DNA from: Polyangiaceae bacterium
GTDB lineage: Bacteria; Myxococcota_A; Polyangia; Polyangiales; Polyangiaceae
Direction: 5' to 3'
DNA length: 64,000 nt
Assembly (NCBI GenBank): GCA_025936045.1
Contig: JAICUB010000017.1
Span: 62,001-126,000 of the forward strand
Each line of letters starts with the position of its first letter. Positions within the stretch are counted from its first letter, which is position 1. The position numbers and the translations under genes were made by a program. A model generated the notes under the pieces. It was not told the origin of the DNA. It saw only the letters and a list, made by a program, of their open reading frames with translations, and did not search any database. Positions 45,799 through 55,142 of the stretch are shown here, piece by piece.

Positions 45799-46890
45799 GT
45801 GACCGCCGGCTCGCCTTCGTCCAAGTACGTCAAAGTGGACGTTTCGCCCGCGCGCATCGCGCGGGTATGGGCGGGCGTGTCGGAGCGCCTCGAGGTCGCG
45901 CCGAGAGGCCGGCGGCGTTGGCTCTATCGCAGCATGGCCGTCGCGGCGCTCGCCGGCATCGCGGGCGTCGTCACCGCGCGCGTGGTGGGCGAACACCACG
46001 CTCGCTCGGCGTGGTCGGCGGCCGCGCTCGAAACGGCGAGCGACGCCATGGCCGTCGCGCTCGACGACGGCTCGCGCCTGGAGCTCGCCGCGCAAACGAA
46101 GGTGCGCGTCACCGGCAACGAGCCGCTCTCGATGGCGCTCGAGCTCGATCGCGGCCGTGTCGATTGCGACATCACGCCGCGTCCAGGCCGCCACTTCTCC
46201 GTCTCGGCGGCGGGCGTCGAGGTGCGGGTGAAAGGCACGCGCTTCGGCGTCGAGCTCGCACCTGGGCGCGATCGCGTGGACGTGGACGTGACGCGCGGCT
46301 TGGTCGAAGTCAGCTGGGCGAACGGAGCCGAGCGTCGCGATCTCGCGGCAGGCGAGCGCTGGTCGATCGACCTCACGCGGCCGGCGGCGACGAACGAAGC
46401 GCAAGAGCCCGTGGCGAGCGCGGAGCCGCCCGCAGCGCCGGACGCACCGAGCTCTGCGGAAGAGGGTTCGCCGCCGGCTCATGCGAGCGCGCCGCACGCG
46501 GCGCTCGCGACGCCCGGCGCGCGCGAGCGACTCGACCTCGGTAACGCCGCGCGCCGCGCCGGTGACGCCGCGAGCGCCGCGCGCGCCTACGAGCAGCTGC
46601 TCAGCGCGCACCCGAGTGACCCGCGGGCGGGGCTCGCCGCGTTCGAGCTCGGCCGGCTGCGCATGGACCGGCTGGGGGACGCGCAAGGCGCGATTTCGGC
46701 CCTGCAGAAGGCCGTGCTGCTCGCCCCCGGCGCGGGGTTCCGCGAGGACGCGATGGCGCGGCTCGTCGAAGCCTACGCTGCGGCCGGAGCGACCGATCGC
46801 TGCCGCTCGGCTCGAGCCGCTTACCTGAAGAATTACCCGAGCGGCGTGCATGCGACCGCGGTCGCGCGCCAGTGCGGCGGCGACGACTGA
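45799..46890 (+). CDS. FecR-domain transmembrane (anti-)sigma regulator with C-terminal TPR-like region
   Basis: TM MAVAALAGIAGVVTARVV; FecR-like DGSRLELAAQTKVRV...VRVKGTRFGVELAPGRDRVDVDVTRGLVEVSW; repeat RAGDAASAARAYEQLLSAHPSDPRAGLAAFELGRL. Confidence 0.82.
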   Translation: MTAGSPSSKYVKVDVSPARIARVWAGVSERLEVAPRGRRRWLYRSMAVAALAGIAGVVTARVVGEHHARSAWSAAALETASDAMAVALDDGSRLELAAQTKVRVTGNEPLSMALELDRGRVDCDITPRPGRHFSVSAAGVEVRVKGTRFGVELAPGRDRVDVDVTRGLVEVSWANGAERRDLAAGERWSIDLTRPAATNEAQEPVASAEPPAAPDAPSSAEEGSPPAHASAPHAALATPGARERLDLGNAARRAGDAASAARAYEQLLSAHPSDPRAGLAAFELGRLRMDRLGDAQGAISALQKAVLLAPGAGFREDAMARLVEAYAAAGATDRCRSARAAYLKNYPSGVHATAVARQCGGDD

Positions 46891-46944
46891 CCCATTGCCG
46901 CCGCGCGACTCGGAGCTTGCCCGCGGGCGGCGACGGCGCACACC

Positions 46945-47994
46945 ATGGGCCGCGTGCCCGGTCTCACGGCGCTTTCACGAGCCTGCTCGCTCGTCCTCGT
47001 CGCCGTGACGTGGGCCGCGTCGAGCTCGGCAGAGACGTGCGGCGCGAACGCTCGCCCTTGGGTCAGCCTCGACTTCACGGGCAGGGACTTTTCTCGAGAA
47101 TTCGAGGACAAGGTGCTCGCTGATCTGCGCGCCGGGCTCACCGAGCGCGGCATCGACGCGTGCGCCGGGGACTCCGGCCCGAACGCGGCGCCGCCGCTCG
47201 CGACGGTCGCGGTCGCTTCCGAGAACGAACGGAGCGTCGCCGTCAGCGTGGAAGTGCGTGACGCCGTCACGGAGAAACGGGTGAGCCGCGACATCGATCT
47301 CACGCGAGTGCCGCCCGACGGGCGCGCGTTCGCCGTCGCCATCGCCGTGGATGAGCTCGTGTGGGCGAGCTGGGCCGAAATCGCCCTCGCGAAACGCAAC
47401 GCGCGTGGCGCGGCGCCGCGGCCGAGCAAGCCTCCGCCCCCGGAGGTCGAAGCCGGCGTGGAACGCGAGCTCCCGCAAGCGAACGGGCGCACGTCGGAGC
47501 TGCTCTTGCGGTTCGCCGCCGAGCGCTACCTCGGGGGGCAAACGCAGCTCGGCGGCGATCTGGGCACGCTTTTGCCGCTCGGTGAGCGGCTGACGCTCGA
47601 GCTCGACGCCGGTCTCCGTCAGGGTTTGGCTGTGTCGGCACCGGACGGACGCGTGCTTGCGAGCGCCCTCGGTATCGGGGCCGGCCTGCGCTTGTCGCTC
47701 GTGCACACCGCCGCGGCGGAGGTCGGACCAAGCCTCGGCGCGCGCCTCACCGTGACGCGTCTTCGCGGCGCGGCGAGCCCGAGCGCGAGCGACGGTGAGG
47801 TGTCGGGGCTCACGGCGTACGGGCGGCTCGGTGTGTGGAGCTCGCTCCGGCTCGGCGGCGCGCTCCATCTCGATGTCGCCCTCGGCGCGGGCGCGCCCCT
47901 CCGCGCGCTCGAAGCAACCGACGCCGGACGCGACGTGACGGGCGCCTCGGGCATGGAGCTCTTCGGCGAGCTCGGGGTCGGCGTGGAGCTCTGA
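46945..47994 (+). CDS. Secreted hypothetical protein, possible outer-membrane component
   Basis: Signal peptide ALSRACSLVLVAVTWAASSSAE; C-terminal alternating beta-rich Gly/Leu segments. Confidence 0.55.
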   Translation: MGRVPGLTALSRACSLVLVAVTWAASSSAETCGANARPWVSLDFTGRDFSREFEDKVLADLRAGLTERGIDACAGDSGPNAAPPLATVAVASENERSVAVSVEVRDAVTEKRVSRDIDLTRVPPDGRAFAVAIAVDELVWASWAEIALAKRNARGAAPRPSKPPPPEVEAGVERELPQANGRTSELLLRFAAERYLGGQTQLGGDLGTLLPLGERLTLELDAGLRQGLAVSAPDGRVLASALGIGAGLRLSLVHTAAAEVGPSLGARLTVTRLRGAASPSASDGEVSGLTAYGRLGVWSSLRLGGALHLDVALGAGAPLRALEATDAGRDVTGASGMELFGELGVGVEL

Positions 47995-49229
47995 TGCGCG
48001 CCTACTCACATGCCCTCTCCATCGCGCTCTTCGCGGTCGGTTGCGTCGATCGCGGCCAGGTGCTCGAACCGACAGAGCTCGACGCGGGCGGAGCCAGCGC
48101 GGGCGCCGGCGGCGAACCGGCCGAGCCGACGAACGTCGTGATCTCGAGTATCGCGGTCGGCATGTCGCACGGACTCGCGGTGTCGTCCGGGAGGCTCTAC
48201 GGGTGGGGTCTCAACGCCGCAGGCGAGCTCGGCCTCGGCGACACCACGGAGCGCCGCGTCCCCACGCCCCTCGCGAGCGACATCGCGTTCGTCAGCGTCA
48301 CCGCGGGCGGCGACTACAGCTGCGCCCTCGACGAAGTCGGCGCCGTCTACTGCTTCGGTGCGAACGACCGCGGTCAGCTCGGACAGGGCGATCGCGCCCC
48401 GCGCCACGCACCCGCGCGCGTCACGCTGCCGGTCTCGGCGCGCGCACTCTCGAACAACTTCGAGCACGTGTGCGCCTTGCTCGCCGACGCGTCTCTCTAT
48501 TGCTGGGGCTCGAACTTCGAGGGCGAGCTCGGGCAAAGCGACGACCCGCCCCCGAAGCAAGACGACACCGCCGTCGACTTCCTCGCGCCCGTTCAGGTGC
48601 CGGGCAACGACTGGAGCTACGTCTCGGCCGGCGACGGCGCGACGTGTGGGATTCGCTTCGACGGCACGCTGTGGTGTTGGGGCAGAAACAGCGGACACCA
48701 GCTCGGCGGCGCGAGCACCGATATCCAGGTCCGGCATCCGCTCCAAGTCGGGCAGGATACGGATTGGTTGCGCGTCGAGACCGGCCAACAATTCTCGTTC
48801 GCGCTCAAACAGGATCACTCGCTCTGGTGCTGGGGCACCAACGTCGCGCAGGACGCCGCGGGCGACGGCAATCCGCTCGGCAGCGACACGGACGCCTTCG
48901 ACGTGCCGACACGCCTCGGCGGGGCGCGAGACTGGGTTTCGGTCGGGGTGCGCGTGTTCCACACGTGCGCCGTCAACCGCGCGAGCGAGCTCTGGTGTTG
49001 GGGTCGCAACATCGAGGGTCAGCTCGGCACCGGTGACACGAACGTCCGTGACACGCCGGCGCGCGTCGCGACCGGCAGCGCAGAAGTCGCCGTTTCGTGG
49101 TTCAACACCTGCATCCGCAGCACCGCCGGCCATGTGCTCTGCACGGGAAAAAACGACGACGGCGAAATCGGTGACGGAACCAGCGATCGGCCCCTCGTCT
49201 TCACCGACGTAACGCCGCTCGCCGATTGA
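47994..49229 (+). CDS. RCC1-repeat lipoprotein
   Basis: Lipobox ALFAVGCVDRG; repeats LYGWGLNAAGELGLGDT, VYCFGANDRGQLGQGD, LYCWGSNFEGELGQSD, LWCWGRNSGHQLGG, LWCWGRNIEGQLGTGD; TGATG overlap with the upstream gene. Confidence 0.92.
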   Translation: MRAYSHALSIALFAVGCVDRGQVLEPTELDAGGASAGAGGEPAEPTNVVISSIAVGMSHGLAVSSGRLYGWGLNAAGELGLGDTTERRVPTPLASDIAFVSVTAGGDYSCALDEVGAVYCFGANDRGQLGQGDRAPRHAPARVTLPVSARALSNNFEHVCALLADASLYCWGSNFEGELGQSDDPPPKQDDTAVDFLAPVQVPGNDWSYVSAGDGATCGIRFDGTLWCWGRNSGHQLGGASTDIQVRHPLQVGQDTDWLRVETGQQFSFALKQDHSLWCWGTNVAQDAAGDGNPLGSDTDAFDVPTRLGGARDWVSVGVRVFHTCAVNRASELWCWGRNIEGQLGTGDTNVRDTPARVATGSAEVAVSWFNTCIRSTAGHVLCTGKNDDGEIGDGTSDRPLVFTDVTPLAD

Positions 49230-49261
49230 GCCGTGCGCTCGGGGCCGCGGTACGTCCCCAT

Positions 49262-50422
49262 GTGACCTTCTCGGCGTCCCTCGCACCGTGGCTCATCACC
49301 GCGCTCGTCGTTTCATGCGCCGAGCTCCCGGACACGCAGCTGAAAAATCACGCCGGCCGCGGCGGCGGTAGCGGTACGGGCGCGGGCGGCAAAATCACGA
49401 ACGACGGCGCCGGCGCCGCCGGTGCTCCTCTCGGCGGAAAGGGCACGATCGCGGGAAGCGGCGGCATCGCGACCGGCGGCTCGTCCACCGCGGGCGACGG
49501 CACGGGCGGCATCGGCGGCACGACCGCCGTCAGCAACGGCGGCACCAAAACGGGGGCCTCCGGCAAAGGCGGCAGCGGACCGAGCAGCGGCGTGGGCGGT
49601 AGCGCCGCGGACAACGGCGGCGCCGACGGCGGCGCGCCCGAAGGCGGCACACCGGGCAACCCCGGCAGCGGCGGGAGCGCGGGCTTCTCGACGAATCCGG
49701 ACGACTTCTTCGGTGACAGCCAGTGCGACGACTCCACCTTCGCGCTCTGCGAAGATTTCGAGAGCGGTTCGCTCGACACGGGCACGTGGCAGACGCGGGG
49801 CGCCGCGCCGAAAATCGAAACCACGCGCGCCGCTCGCGGCAAATACTCCGCGCACTTCCACACGGACGACAACGGCCTCGCCTACATCACGCAAACCAAA
49901 ACGTTCCCCGCGCCGAACGATCGCTACTACGCGCGCGTCTTCGTCTGGTTCGACGCGCTACCGACCGCGCCCGATTGGGCGCATTGGACCATCTCCGGCG
50001 CGCAGGCGGGCACGGCCTCGGACGCGCCCGAAATCCGCGTCGGAGGCCAATGGAACACCAACGACGGCATCGAGCTCTTCGGCGTCGGCACCGATCGCGG
50101 CGACACCGGCGATTGGACCAACCTCGACGCCGACCCGAACGGCAAACCCAAAGCCGTCCCCGCCAAAACCTGGGCATGCCTCGAATGGAAATTCGACGGC
50201 ACCGCCAACGAAACCCAATTCTGGTGGGACGGCGTCGAGCACCCCTCCCTCGCGACGAGCTCGAGCAACCACGGCGGCTCGAGCGACCCCTTCATCCTCC
50301 CGCAATTCGGTTCCATGTGGGTCGGCTGGTGGCTCTACCAAGCCGGCACGACCCCGCCCTCCTTCGACGTCTGGATCGACGAAGTCGCCGTCGATTACCA
50401 AAGAATTGGGTGCAACCACTGA
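49262..50422 (+). CDS. Lipoprotein with Gly/Ala/Ser linker and jelly-roll (ConA-like lectin/polysaccharide lyase-like) domain
   Basis: WLITALVVSCAELP lipobox; 100+ aa Gly-rich linker; CEDFESGSLDTGTWQTRG...FWWDGVEHP...FDVWIDEVAVDYQRIGC. Confidence 0.7.
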   Translation: MTFSASLAPWLITALVVSCAELPDTQLKNHAGRGGGSGTGAGGKITNDGAGAAGAPLGGKGTIAGSGGIATGGSSTAGDGTGGIGGTTAVSNGGTKTGASGKGGSGPSSGVGGSAADNGGADGGAPEGGTPGNPGSGGSAGFSTNPDDFFGDSQCDDSTFALCEDFESGSLDTGTWQTRGAAPKIETTRAARGKYSAHFHTDDNGLAYITQTKTFPAPNDRYYARVFVWFDALPTAPDWAHWTISGAQAGTASDAPEIRVGGQWNTNDGIELFGVGTDRGDTGDWTNLDADPNGKPKAVPAKTWACLEWKFDGTANETQFWWDGVEHPSLATSSSNHGGSSDPFILPQFGSMWVGWWLYQAGTTPPSFDVWIDEVAVDYQRIGCNH

Positions 50423-50577
50423 GCGGACCCCGTCGGTCCATCGCGTCGGGCGCCCTCGCTCCGCTCGCGTCACGCGAGGAGCTCTCTCTCGGCCTATCCA
50501 ATCCCCCTCCGAGACCTGCAGGTCTCCGGACAACTCGGGCGAGCGCCAGCACGACGCCACGCGGCCGCGTAGGGCCG

Positions 50578-51585
50578 TTACCGCGACGCCGCGCCGCGGT
50601 GCTTGGCGAGCGCGCCGCCGCGCGATTTGGCGGCGACGTTGCGGTGGGACGGCTTGAGGCGCGCTTCGAGTTGGCGGCCGAGGCGCTCGGCGGGCGGATC
50701 GGTGAAGCGGACGTGGAAGTGCGTGATGTGGCCGTAGGCGTGCCGAATCGGGGTATCGCGGTGGGCGGGGCTCTCGAAGAGCGTCGCGAGCCACGCCGGG
50801 TCTTCGCCGTGGTCGAGCGCATAGCGCTGGAGCAAGCCTTGAACGGAGCGATCCATGAAGATGTATTGGACGGAGCCCTGCGCGATGAGTGATTTGACGA
50901 GCGCCCAGGTGAGCTCGCGGTCGAGGTTTTCAGCGGTGGCGCGCGTGTACCATTTGCCGCCAGGCTGGTAGAAGTAGCCGACGTCCACATCGACACCGAG
51001 CTGGTGGCTGTGGTGCGGCCGCAGGTAGCCGCCTCGCTCGTGGCTGAGGTCGCCGACGTTCATGTCCGGCGCGCGCGGATAGAGTGCGTGAACCTCGGCG
51101 GCGGCGGCGCGGAGCGAGCGCACGGTGTCGCTCGTGCCCCAGCTCGTGTCGTGACTGACCATGACGTGAAGGCCGGGCTCGCTGTCGAGCTCGACGGCGT
51201 TGAACAAGCGCCCACGGTTCGGACGTCCGACGCAGACGGAACCGAGCGATGACGGCTTCATCAGCGCGAGGCGGTTGAGCTCGGCGGGGCCGAGGCCGAG
51301 GAGCGGGTTCGGCGCGGGGTGAATGTCGAGCGTTTCGAGCTCGATGTGGCTCGGGGCGAGCGGCGCGGCCGCGGTGACCGGCGCGGGCGGCGCGACCGCC
51401 GCCCGAACGGTGGTGGCCGTCGCGGTCGACGTCATGCGCGAATACGCCTTTTGCCCGCCGACGGCCGTCGCTGCCAAGACGCACGCGGCTGGCAGCACGC
51501 GCCGCCACGGAGACGTGAGGTGGACCCCCTTCTCCGCAGAGCGCATCCGGCTGAGCGCCTTCCGAAATCGATGCCAGCCGACCAT
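50578..51585 (-). CDS. Penicillin-insensitive murein endopeptidase-like (MepA/M74) protein
   Basis: LSHERGGYLRPHHSHQLGVDVDVGYFY and RHAYGHITHFHVRF metal-binding motifs; N-terminal signal/TM. Confidence 0.82.
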   Translation of the reverse strand: MVGWHRFRKALSRMRSAEKGVHLTSPWRRVLPAACVLAATAVGGQKAYSRMTSTATATTVRAAVAPPAPVTAAAPLAPSHIELETLDIHPAPNPLLGLGPAELNRLALMKPSSLGSVCVGRPNRGRLFNAVELDSEPGLHVMVSHDTSWGTSDTVRSLRAAAAEVHALYPRAPDMNVGDLSHERGGYLRPHHSHQLGVDVDVGYFYQPGGKWYTRATAENLDRELTWALVKSLIAQGSVQYIFMDRSVQGLLQRYALDHGEDPAWLATLFESPAHRDTPIRHAYGHITHFHVRFTDPPAERLGRQLEARLKPSHRNVAAKSRGGALAKHRGAASR

Positions 51586-51602
51586 TGAGCGGAATCAATA
51601 CG

Positions 51603-53705
51603 CTACGATTTCGGGCGGGCGTCGGCAACGTGAGCGCGGAAGTCAGCGAGACGCTTTCGCTCTTTTTCGTCGAGCTCGAAGGCGTCCGCGACGAGCTCGT
51701 CGAGCTCGCTCTGCTCTTTCGCGAAAATTCCACGACCGCGCAACGAGAGCTCGGCGCCGAACGCTTCGAGCGCGCGGACGAGCGCGGGGGTCGGCGGCGC
51801 GGGCGTCGCTCGAAGGTGCGCGATTTTCAGCTGAGGCATGCCCTGGCGCGCGTCGCGATGACGCGCATGGTGGAGCCAGCGGATGGGCGTGGAGTTCAGG
51901 TAGGCGACGAGAAAAGCGGCGGAGTGTTCGGCGTCTTCGAAGCCCGCGAGCAGCGAGTTGCGAAAGCCGACGCCGTCCGAGAGCGCGGCGACGGGCACGC
52001 GCGCGGTTTGACGCACGAGCACGCGCACGCGCGCCCATTCTTCGCGGGCGCGCAGGCGCGCGCCGAACCACGCGGGATCGGCGTGCGCGGAGGGGGCGCG
52101 CAAGCCGAACGCTTCGAGATCGCTGCCGGAACGGAGCGGCACGCTGTGCCGTTCGCTCGGCGCGGCGACGAGGTGCTCGCCGTCACGGCCGGTCGACTGC
52201 AGGCCGCGTTCGCCGAAGAGCGACGGCGGGAGCGGCGAGCGCGCGAGCTTTTCGATGAGGCCGCGCGCGACGCGATCGAGATCGGGGCGTTCGACCGGCC
52301 AGTGACGGTCGGGCACCTCCGTGAGCGGCTCGGCGCGACGCGTGGAGCGGAGCACCATGCACGGCTGAAAAACGCCGTCGAATGCGTCCGCGCCGAGGTC
52401 GGGCAAGAGCGCGTCGGGCACGCAGAAGCGATCGTGAGCGCGGCGCGTCGGGCGATAACCGGCGAGCTCGGACATCGAGCTCGGAAGCACCAAGCCGAGA
52501 CGACCGCCGGGGCGCAGAAGCTCTGCAGCGCGTTCGACGAAGAGGCCCTGAAGGTTTTTGTAGCCGTGAAAGGATTCGAAGCGCGCGTAGGCGCCGCGGA
52601 GCTCCGGCGCGAGCGGTTGCGCGGCGCGGCCCGCGTACGAGACCCACGGCGGGTTGCCGACGAACGCGTCGAAGCCGCCGCGCTCCGCGAACACCCGCGG
52701 GAAACCGGCGCTCCAGTCGAAGTCCGTGAGTGATTCGCCCGGGCGGAGTGCCGCGTCGAACGCGCTGAGCGGCACCGTGGCGTCTTCGATCGCGAGCCAG
52801 AGCGCTTGGCGGGCGACGGTGACGGCGAGCTCGTCGCGGTCGACGCCGAAGAGGCAGCGCTCGGCGACCCGGCGATGCGCGGACACACGGAGTGAAGCTG
52901 CCGGCGGCGCTGCGCGGAGTGAAGCTACCGTGTCGCTCGCCGTCGCGCGCCGTTCGGCTTCCAGCAAGCGCGTGGCCAGGTAACGGCACGCGGCCACGAG
53001 AAAGGCGCCGGTGCCCATCGCCGGATCGCAGACGCACAGAGCGAGCACGGCGTCCGGCGTGGGCTCGGGGCCGAGCAGCGGGTCGAGCGTGTCGGCGACG
53101 ACGCGGTCGGTGAGGGCGCGCGGCGTGTAGTGCGAGCCGGAACGGCGCCGGGCGACGCTGTCGAGGAGGGCGACGCGCCCCGCGGCGACGCGCGAGCCGC
53201 GCTGCGTGTTCGCGCGCGCCAGCGGAACCAGCCGTTCGACCGCGGCTCCGCCGGCCGGGCGCGGCTCGGCGACGACGACGCTGTCGCGCGCCGCGAGCTC
53301 GACGCCCGTCGCGAGCAGCCCTTCGTAAAACGCGCCGAGCTCGTGCGGCTCGAGCGCGGCGAAACCCGTGCGATCGCGCCGTTCAGCGAGCGCGCGCAGG
53401 GCGGCTTCGAGCACGGCGCCGAGCGTCTCCGCACCGAGCGGCCACGTTGCGCGCAGCGTGACACCGCGCGCCCCCACCAAAAAGCCGCTCGGCTCGGCGA
53501 CGAGGCCGCGTGCCGCCGCCGCATGCGCGAAAGCAGCTTCGGTAACGGCGGTGACGAGAGCCGCGCGCGCGCGGCCGTCACGCGCGGCGAACGCGCGTTC
53601 CATCGGGCCGGCCTTCGTGGCTGGGGGCAGCGCTTCGAGCACGGCGGCGAGCGCGCGCCGGGCTTCTTCTGCGGGAGTGGTGCTGGCCGCTCGCGCGGGA
53701 GACAT
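51603..53705 (-). CDS. Eco57I/N6-adenine DNA methyltransferase-like protein
   Basis: SGSHYTPRALTDRVV; VCDPAMGTGAFLVAACRYL (motif I); FDAFVGNPPWVSYAG (motif IV NPPW); target-recognition-like C-terminal half ending FELDEKERKRLADFRAHV. Start at MSPARAAS. Confidence 0.88.
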   Translation of the reverse strand: MSPARAASTTPAEEARRALAAVLEALPPATKAGPMERAFAARDGRARAALVTAVTEAAFAHAAAARGLVAEPSGFLVGARGVTLRATWPLGAETLGAVLEAALRALAERRDRTGFAALEPHELGAFYEGLLATGVELAARDSVVVAEPRPAGGAAVERLVPLARANTQRGSRVAAGRVALLDSVARRRSGSHYTPRALTDRVVADTLDPLLGPEPTPDAVLALCVCDPAMGTGAFLVAACRYLATRLLEAERRATASDTVASLRAAPPAASLRVSAHRRVAERCLFGVDRDELAVTVARQALWLAIEDATVPLSAFDAALRPGESLTDFDWSAGFPRVFAERGGFDAFVGNPPWVSYAGRAAQPLAPELRGAYARFESFHGYKNLQGLFVERAAELLRPGGRLGLVLPSSMSELAGYRPTRRAHDRFCVPDALLPDLGADAFDGVFQPCMVLRSTRRAEPLTEVPDRHWPVERPDLDRVARGLIEKLARSPLPPSLFGERGLQSTGRDGEHLVAAPSERHSVPLRSGSDLEAFGLRAPSAHADPAWFGARLRAREEWARVRVLVRQTARVPVAALSDGVGFRNSLLAGFEDAEHSAAFLVAYLNSTPIRWLHHARHRDARQGMPQLKIAHLRATPAPPTPALVRALEAFGAELSLRGRGIFAKEQSELDELVADAFELDEKERKRLADFRAHVADARPKS

Positions 53706-53716
53706 GCCGCCGCACT

Positions 53717-54637
53717 TTAGCGTGTTTTTAGCGCGGTTCGCGACTCCGATGGGGCGCGGGCTCGCCGCACGTATTCGGAAGGTGTCTCGCCCACGACCGC
53801 CTTGAAGTCGCGAACGAAATGCGCCTGGTCGAAGTAGTCGAGCGCCGCGGCCACGGCGCCGACGCTTTGGTCCGTCGTCGCGAGTAGTTCCGCGGCTTCC
53901 TGCAAGCGAAACCGGCGTACGACCCATTTCGGCCCGACGCCGACGCACTCGCGAAAAAGGCGCTGGAGCGCGCGGATGCCGAGACCGCTCGCGCGGGCGA
54001 GCTCGGCGACGCTCTTGAGCTCCCGCTCGGTGCGCACGCGCTCGACGAGGTCGCGGGCGAGCTCGGCTTCCGCGTCGGACGGCGGCAGCCGCGCCCGCAG
54101 GTGCGCTTCGAGCAGCCTGGCCCGTGCGATTTCATCATTTTCGGCGAAAATTTCGCGAAGCAGGAGGGTCGGCGGCGCGCCGAGCTGACCACCGAGCGGC
54201 GGGCTCTCGTCGGTGAGACGAACGACGGGCGCGCCGAACCAGGGCCGGAACATGCCGGGGCGGAACTTCAGCGCGAAGACTTGGCCGCAACCGGTGAGGC
54301 GGCGCGTGAACTTCTTCCGGACGACGCCGACGATGCGCGCGTCGGCGCCCTCGAAGGTGACGTGTACCGACGGATAAGAGAGCACCTCGGCGACTTGAGG
54401 TTCGGCGACGTCCCAGCGCACCCACCAATAATGCTCGACCCACGGCTCGACGTCAGTGGACGGACTGATGCGACCATTCGCCACACCGGGCGGCTCTACG
54501 AGCGGACCCCGCGGCTTGCCGAGCTTCGGCGCGGGCTCGGTCGTGTTTTTACAAGCCACGGGCGAGGCGGATTGCGATGTTCGCGTGGTCGCACCGAAGT
54601 TCGAACGCGCACGGTGCGACATTTGCAAAGGATCCAT
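53717..54637 (-). CDS. AraC-family transcriptional regulator
   Basis: SVAELARASGLGIRALQRLFRECVGVGPKWVVRRFRLQEAAELL...AALDYFDQAHFVRDFKAVVGETPSEYVRR; exact start uncertain. Confidence 0.88.
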   Translation of the reverse strand: MDPLQMSHRARSNFGATTRTSQSASPVACKNTTEPAPKLGKPRGPLVEPPGVANGRISPSTDVEPWVEHYWWVRWDVAEPQVAEVLSYPSVHVTFEGADARIVGVVRKKFTRRLTGCGQVFALKFRPGMFRPWFGAPVVRLTDESPPLGGQLGAPPTLLLREIFAENDEIARARLLEAHLRARLPPSDAEAELARDLVERVRTERELKSVAELARASGLGIRALQRLFRECVGVGPKWVVRRFRLQEAAELLATTDQSVGAVAAALDYFDQAHFVRDFKAVVGETPSEYVRRARAPSESRTALKTR

Positions 54638-54639
54638 AG

Positions 54640-55071
54640 ATGTCCTACTCGACCTCCGCAACGATCGACATTCACGCGCCCCGAAACCTGGTGTGGCGCG
54701 CTCTCACCGAGCCCGCGCTCGTGAAGCAGTATTTTTTCGGGACGAACCTCGAGACCACCTGGGCTCTCGGCTCGGACCTGTTCTTCCGCGGTGAGTGGGA
54801 AGGCAAGCCCTACGAGGACCGCGGGACCGTCATCGCCTTCGCGCCCGAGAAGACGCTTTCGTACAACTATTGGTCGGCGTTCAGCGGCAAGGAGGACAAG
54901 CCCGAGCTTCGTCACCTCATCCGCTTCGACCTCGAGGACGCCCCCGGCGGCGGCGTGCGGCTGAAGATCGACCAGTCGAACATCGATACGCAAGAGCACG
55001 CCGATCATTCCGCCAAGAATTGGCAAGGGGTGCTCGCCGAGCTCAAGAAGTTCGTCGAAGCGCGCAAGTAA
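54640..55071 (+). CDS. SRPBCC/AHSA1-like (START-fold) protein
   Basis: ATIDIHAPRNLVWRALTEPALVKQYFFGTNLETTW...YEDRGTVIAFAPEKTLSYNYWSAF. Confidence 0.88.
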   Translation: MSYSTSATIDIHAPRNLVWRALTEPALVKQYFFGTNLETTWALGSDLFFRGEWEGKPYEDRGTVIAFAPEKTLSYNYWSAFSGKEDKPELRHLIRFDLEDAPGGGVRLKIDQSNIDTQEHADHSAKNWQGVLAELKKFVEARK

Positions 55072-55142
55072 AGCGAGCGGCGTTTGTGGGGCTTTCTCGC
55101 GCGCGTCTTGACGACTCGCGACGGGTGTCCGAACAAAGGGCC

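Noticed and set aside
51603-53705. Considered as BREX PglX
   Set aside because: About 700 aa is short for PglX and no BrxA/B/C, PglZ or BrxL genes are nearby.
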